Assembly: GCA_003565055.1 (NCBI GenBank) | Contig: PXDM01000179.1 | Span: forward strand, 1 to 17,273 | DNA from: Paracoccaceae bacterium | Lineage (GTDB): Bacteria > Pseudomonadota > Alphaproteobacteria > Rhodobacterales > Rhodobacteraceae | Length of the DNA: 17,273 nucleotides | Reading direction: 5' to 3' | In this document: positions 13,451 through 17,273 of the stretch, in pieces | How the letters are laid out: each line of letters begins with the position of its first letter | How positions within the stretch are numbered: the stretch's first letter is position 1 | The notes under the pieces: generated by a model | Seen by the model: only the letters and a program-made list of their open reading frames with translations | The model's database searches: none | What the model was told of the DNA's origin: nothing | Translations under genes and position numbers: made by a program

Positions 13451-15472
13451 ATGCGTTTGATCAAAGCTCTGATGGTGGCCTGTCTGGGTGTGGTTGTTCT
13501 GGTCATCGGGGCGCTGTTTCTCTTGCCGACCCAGCGCATCGCGACGCTTGCGGCCACGCAATTCGAGACCGCGACAGGCCGCAGCCTCGTCTTTGGCGGC
13601 GATGTCAGCCCCAGTTTCTACCCGGTCATCGGCGCGAGCGCGCGCAATGTCAGCATCGGCAATCCCGACTGGGCGGGCCCCGGCCCGATGCTGGAGGCCG
13701 CCGAGATGGATATCGGCCTCAACCTCGCGGCTCTGATCCGCGGCGATATTGAGATCGAGCGCATCGTGTTGCAATCGCCCCGCCTGCATCTGCAACGCGA
13801 TGCATCAGGCCGGGTGAATTGGGACTTCGCGCCAGAGCAGACATCCGCGCCACAGGACAGCCCCGCAAGCGATCAGGACGACACGCCTGCGACCCCCGCA
13901 ACAGAGCCCCGCGCGCGCAATATCTCACTGGCAGATGCGCGGATCATCGACGGCACCCTGCGCTTCTCGGATGCGCAAGCCGGGGTCGAGGAGCAGCTTC
14001 GTGGCCTCGATGCGCGCCTCTCCATGCCCATATTCGCCGGACCTGCCGAGATCAGCGCCGCCGCCGAGATGAACGGGCAGGATTTCGAGGTCGCCGCCCG
14101 GATCGAGCATGCCGAGCGCTTCCTCTCGGGCGATCTCACGCAACTGAGTTTTGACGCAACCGCTGCCGGGGCCAGCGTCACATTCGCCGGGCGGGCGGGG
14201 CTGGAGGCTCTGAGCTTCGAGGGTCAGCTCAATGCCCATCTGCCCGCGCTGCGCCCGGTGATGCAGATGATCGGCCAGACTGGCGGCGATGTGGCCGCTG
14301 ATGTCCTGCCGCTGGGCCTGACAGGGCAGGTGACCCGCACGTCTGACGGGCGGATCTTCGCGCGCGAGGCGCAGTTTCGCGCCGGTAGCATCCGCCTCTC
14401 AGGCGGCGCGGACCTGATCACCGGCGGCGAGCGGCCCCGCCTGACCGGACAATTCACCGGCGATGTGCTCGACCTGCGCAGCGCAGGCGCCAGTGGCGGT
14501 GGCGGCGGCGGGGGCAGCGCGGCCCCGGCGCCGGGCTGGTCGCGCACGCCCATCGACGCCTCGGCGCTCGGCCTGCTGGATGCCGACATCTCGCTGACCC
14601 TCAACGGTCTGCGCACCGATATCGCCACGCTGGGCCGCACCCGGCTGGGCCTGAGCATCGACCGCGCCCGCGCTGTCACCGAATTGCGCGAAGTGGCGCT
14701 GTTTGGCGGGCAACTCACTGGCGAGTTTGTCATGAACAACCGCTCCGGCCTCTCGGTCGGCGGCAATCTGCGCGCGCGCGGGCTCGACCTCTTGCCGCTG
14801 CTGACCGAACTGGCCGATTATCGCCGTTTGCAGGGGCAGGCCGATATGGACCTGCAATTCCTCGGCGTCGGCAACACGATGCAGGCGATCATGGACAGCC
14901 TGCGCGGCGAAGGGCGCATCGACTTCGCGCAAGGCGAGATCATCGGCTTCGACCTTGCGGGGATGCTGCGCAACCTCGACATGTCCTATATGGGCGAGGG
15001 CAATCGCACGGTCTACCAGTCGCTCACCGGCAGTTTCACCATCAACGGTGGGGTCTTGCGCAATGACGATCTGCGGCTGGACGCGTCGCGCTTCAATGTC
15101 ACCGGGCAGGGCAGGGTCGGGCTTGGCGCGCGCAATCTCGACTACCGCGTGGTCCCTGCGGCCACGCGCGGCGACGACACCTTCCGCGTGCCGCTGATGA
15201 TCACCGGACCCTGGGCCGAGCCGCGCTTCCTGCTGGATATGGAGGCGCTCGCGCGTGAACAGTTGCGGGTTGAACAGGAGCGGCTGGAAGAAATCGCCCG
15301 CGAAGAAGCCGCCCGTCTGGAAGACCGCGCCCGCTCCGAGTTGGAGGAGCGGTTGCAACGCGAACTCGGCGTGCAGCGCGAGGAGGGCGAGCGCGTGCAG
15401 GACACGATCCGGCGCGGGGTGGAGCAGGAGCTTGGCAATCGCTTGCGGGGAATCTTGGGGGGCGGGAATTGA
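13451..15472 (+). CDS. AsmA family protein
   Basis: This 673-residue protein belongs to the AsmA-like family, membrane-anchored bridge-like proteins linked to outer-membrane assembly and lipid movement. An N-terminal membrane helix (about 4-25) is followed by the typical AsmA start: LAATQFETATGRSLVFGGDV (33-52), with IGASARNVSIGNPDW (60-74) and IERIVLQSPRLHLQRDASG (102-120). A low-complexity Asp/Pro/Ala segment (about 130-152) and a run of seven glycines (349-355) interrupt the beta-rich body. The AsmA C-terminal region lies around 450-590, ending in VPLMITGPWAEPRFLLD. A charged, probably coiled-coil tail (about 597-665) with many Glu/Arg pairs closes the protein. The ATG follows TTTGAGGAGGACAAG, an excellent ribosome-binding site. 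The stop overlaps the next start as TTGA. Confidence 0.92.
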   Translation: MRLIKALMVACLGVVVLVIGALFLLPTQRIATLAATQFETATGRSLVFGGDVSPSFYPVIGASARNVSIGNPDWAGPGPMLEAAEMDIGLNLAALIRGDIEIERIVLQSPRLHLQRDASGRVNWDFAPEQTSAPQDSPASDQDDTPATPATEPRARNISLADARIIDGTLRFSDAQAGVEEQLRGLDARLSMPIFAGPAEISAAAEMNGQDFEVAARIEHAERFLSGDLTQLSFDATAAGASVTFAGRAGLEALSFEGQLNAHLPALRPVMQMIGQTGGDVAADVLPLGLTGQVTRTSDGRIFAREAQFRAGSIRLSGGADLITGGERPRLTGQFTGDVLDLRSAGASGGGGGGGSAAPAPGWSRTPIDASALGLLDADISLTLNGLRTDIATLGRTRLGLSIDRARAVTELREVALFGGQLTGEFVMNNRSGLSVGGNLRARGLDLLPLLTELADYRRLQGQADMDLQFLGVGNTMQAIMDSLRGEGRIDFAQGEIIGFDLAGMLRNLDMSYMGEGNRTVYQSLTGSFTINGGVLRNDDLRLDASRFNVTGQGRVGLGARNLDYRVVPAATRGDDTFRVPLMITGPWAEPRFLLDMEALAREQLRVEQERLEEIAREEAARLEDRARSELEERLQRELGVQREEGERVQDTIRRGVEQELGNRLRGILGGGN

Positions 15473-16749
15473 GAGAGGTATCAACGATCAAGGACAGCGA
15501 CAGCCTGCGAGCCTGGCTGGAGGCGTTGCCGCAAGGGACCGAGGCCGAACGCGATGAGGCGCGGCGCTGGGCGGTGGCGATTGCGCATCGCGCCGCGATG
15601 CGTGTTTTGGTTAAGGTCTGGTCGATCTCTATCCGGAGTTCAGGGTCAAGTCGTCCGTTCGAGGCGATGCCGAGCATTCTCGCAAATATTGGGCTAAACG
15701 TGCTCTTTCAGGGTCGAGAAATCAGTCTCGAAGAGATTGTTGCACGCTTAGAAGCCCTCTCACTCTCGGATCAACGCAACGGCGTCTTGCCTCATCTCGC
15801 TGCAAAGATAGCACTCGATGCATACGCCGCAGATTTTCACACCGATCTTTTCAGTTGCGTCGGAAATGCGGTAAATGCTGCGAGCTTTCATTCGGGCGGG
15901 CAGTCGTCTGCGTTTTGGGCTGCAGTGAGATCGGACTGTAGGGCGATCTTAAAAAGGCAGAGCTTTACTGAGAGTCCGCTCTGGGAGAGCAATAGTTCAT
16001 TTTTAGCGTCTTGGAGTGAACTGATGCCTCGCATCCTCGCCCAAGGCGAGGGCTGGCGCTTCTGGGTCGACTGGTATGACAACGCCCTCCACGGTCGCCC
16101 GCAAGATTACGACCTGCTGACCAAGATCGCCCTGATCGAGCCTACGGACTGGGACAAAGGCGCGGATCATGTCAACGCGCTGATCCAGCGCATTATCGAG
16201 GAACATAAATCGAGTGCCCGTCCCGCCCCGGCTCCACCGAGCGCGACGACAGTTTCCGCGATACAGGCACATGTCCCCATAAACGCCCTTACACTCTCAC
16301 TACAACTCGCAGGCTTGGTGGAAGTGGCCGAGGCGGAAATCGAGCGTCTGCGCTGCAACAACGCGATTGAGCCCGAAGCCCGTGATGCGCTGACTGGAGC
16401 GCTGAACAATCTTCGCAACGCAGCGCAGCAGCTTCTGAACCTTCTGCCCGGTGACGGGCCATTGTCAGATCCGACCGCACAAGAAATTGGGACATGGGCC
16501 GAAGTGCTGAATTCCGAGGCCCAGCATTGGAACCGCGAGGCCAAGAAATTCCTGACGGGCAAGCCTGCGGATCAACGTGTTGACTTGAGCGGGCGTGTGC
16601 TTCTGGCCAGCTTGGTGGCCGGGCCACTCGCGCTTATGGGCCTGCCATCGTTTGCTACAGTTGCCGGTGGTGCGATCCTCTTACAGAACAAGCTCAAGGA
16701 TATCCCCAAGATGGTCAGCACTATGCGGGCAGGACCGCCGCCCCCTTGA
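15469..16749 (+). CDS. Unknown protein with mosaic composition, coupled to the asmA-like gene
   Basis: I do not recognise a functional domain. The 426-residue product starts at TTG 15469, overlapping the asmA stop as TTGA; no better start is nearby. Residues 7-47 (IKDSDSLRAWLEALP, then WAVAIAHRAAMRVL) and 193-246 (GEGWRFWVDWYDNALHGRP, then ALIEPTDWDKGADHVNALI) resemble end segments of a family of variable Rhodobacteraceae hypothetical proteins that I recall. Between them, residues 48-190 are encoded at about 51% GC (bases 15601-16020) with TTA leucine codons at 15748, 15949 and 16003 and AGA/AGG arginines. Flanking lines are 62-75% GC. After a Pro/Ala-rich linker (251-262), residues 275-365 look helical and 378-406 are hydrophobic enough for one or two membrane segments near the C-terminus. 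Membrane association is likely; function unknown. Confidence 0.75.
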   Translation: MREVSTIKDSDSLRAWLEALPQGTEAERDEARRWAVAIAHRAAMRVLVKVWSISIRSSGSSRPFEAMPSILANIGLNVLFQGREISLEEIVARLEALSLSDQRNGVLPHLAAKIALDAYAADFHTDLFSCVGNAVNAASFHSGGQSSAFWAAVRSDCRAILKRQSFTESPLWESNSSFLASWSELMPRILAQGEGWRFWVDWYDNALHGRPQDYDLLTKIALIEPTDWDKGADHVNALIQRIIEEHKSSARPAPAPPSATTVSAIQAHVPINALTLSLQLAGLVEVAEAEIERLRCNNAIEPEARDALTGALNNLRNAAQQLLNLLPGDGPLSDPTAQEIGTWAEVLNSEAQHWNREAKKFLTGKPADQRVDLSGRVLLASLVAGPLALMGLPSFATVAGGAILLQNKLKDIPKMVSTMRAGPPPP

Positions 16750-16756
16750 CTAAAGC

Positions 16757-16801
16757 CTCCCCCATTTTCTTGCCCCAAATACTCCCGCCGGGGGCTCCCG
16801 C
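16757..16801. repeat. Intergenic element resembling a dispersed Rhodobacteraceae repeat
   Basis: The stretch runs from CCTCCCCCATTTTCTTGCCC to CTCCCGCCGGGGGCTCCCGC. On the other strand it reads like the GGCGGGAGTATTTGGGGCA-type sequences I recall as common after genes in Rhodobacteraceae genomes. Only one copy is present in this window, so its repeat nature rests on recollection. It lies 7 bases after the stop of the preceding gene, where it might affect transcript ends. Confidence 0.4.
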
Positions 16802-16842
16802 ACTCTCGACAACCCCCCACGCCTCGGGCTACTCACACCGCC

Positions 16843-17273
16843 ATGACACCTGACCAAATCCCGACACGCGGCACGCTCACGCCGCAAAAGCCGCTTGACA
16901 GTCTGACCTGGCTGCGTGTTGGCGGGCCTGCGGACTGGCTGTTCCAGCCTGCGGATGAAGATGACCTGAGCGCCTTTCTCAAAGCGCTCGACCCGGACAT
17001 CCCGGTCTTTCCGATGGGCGTCGGCTCCAATCTCATCGTGCGCGACGGGGGCATCCGCGCCGTGGTGATCCGGCTGGGGCGCGGGTTCAACGGGATCGAG
17101 GTTGGCGAGACGATCACCGCAGGGGCTGCCGCGCTCGACGCGCATGTGGCGCGCAAGGCGGCCGACGGGGGCCGCGATCTGACCTTTTTGCGCACCATCC
17201 CCGGCTCTATCGGCGGCGCGGTGCGGATGAATGCGGGCTGTTACGGTGCCTATGTGGCCGATCACCTGATCGA
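16843..17273 (+). CDS. murB: MurB, UDP-N-acetylenolpyruvoylglucosamine reductase (partial, C-terminus beyond right edge)
   Basis: MurB uses FAD and NADPH to reduce UDP-GlcNAc-enolpyruvate to UDP-MurNAc, an early cytoplasmic step of peptidoglycan synthesis. About 143 N-terminal residues are visible. LTWLRVGGPADWLFQP (21-36) and VFPMGVGSNLIVRDGG (55-70) belong to the FAD-binding domain. FLRTIPGSIGGAVRMNAGCY (115-134) contains the classical GSIGGAxxMNAG motif. The ATG at 16843 fits the family start, although no clear ribosome-binding site precedes it. The gene usually sits beside murC in the division and cell-wall cluster; here the upstream neighbours are the mosaic gene and the asmA-like gene instead. 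Confidence 0.96.
   Translation, partial: MTPDQIPTRGTLTPQKPLDSLTWLRVGGPADWLFQPADEDDLSAFLKALDPDIPVFPMGVGSNLIVRDGGIRAVVIRLGRGFNGIEVGETITAGAAALDAHVARKAADGGRDLTFLRTIPGSIGGAVRMNAGCYGAYVADHLI

Noticed and set aside
14399..15484. 361-residue leftward frame opposite the asmA-like gene
   Set aside because: Typical high-GC antisense shadow, rich in Ala/Gln/Arg/His, without start signals or motifs; the asmA-like frame explains the region.

Overview
The window looks like chromosomal DNA of an alphaproteobacterium, most likely family Rhodobacteraceae (Roseobacter/Rhodobacter group). Supporting signs are high GC (above 65% in housekeeping stretches), divergent dapB and rbfA-truB, a short GltX of the kind often present as a second copy in this family, and several small gene families I associate with it. 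This placement rests on recalled family resemblance, not on a search.

Layout. Positions 1-1751 carry a leftward operon rbfA > secreted phosphodiester-glycosidase-like protein > truB (truB runs off the left edge), divergent from dapB (1860-2657). A small secreted protein (2770-3123) follows, then a leftward glutamate dehydrogenase (3241-4671) ending at a hairpin. A 307-base gene-free stretch (4672-4978) holds interleaved inverted repeats on the gdh side and stacked small hairpins plus a CtrA-like site on the other. From 4979 to 8897 runs a tight rightward three-gene Tad/Flp-pilus-type cluster: a TadG-like von Willebrand A protein, a small TadE pseudopilin, and a 663-residue TadE/F-like pseudopilin carrying a large beta-rich C-terminal extension. 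The cluster has lower GC than its surroundings and ends at a strong hairpin inside the 3' end of a convergent TetR gene (8891-9505).

Positions 9603-11900 hold a small lipoprotein, a leftward DUF3445 (haem-dependent oxidative N-demethylase-like) gene and a rightward YbdK-type carboxylate-amine ligase. A leftward gltX (11946-13274) follows. Then come a rightward AsmA-family protein (13451-15472), a translationally coupled gene of unknown function (15469-16749), a short intergenic element resembling a dispersed Rhodobacteraceae repeat, and the start of murB (16843 to the right edge).

Most genes are housekeeping: ribosome maturation and tRNA modification, lysine/cell-wall precursors, nitrogen metabolism, tRNA charging and peptidoglycan. 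The least ordinary parts are (a) the Tad-type cluster with its oversized pseudopilin, (b) the 15469-16749 gene, whose middle third drops to about 51% GC with rare codons between two GC-rich segments that look like a conserved family frame, and (c) the structured gdh/tad intergenic region. I saw no rRNA, tRNA, CRISPR array, transposase or phage gene.
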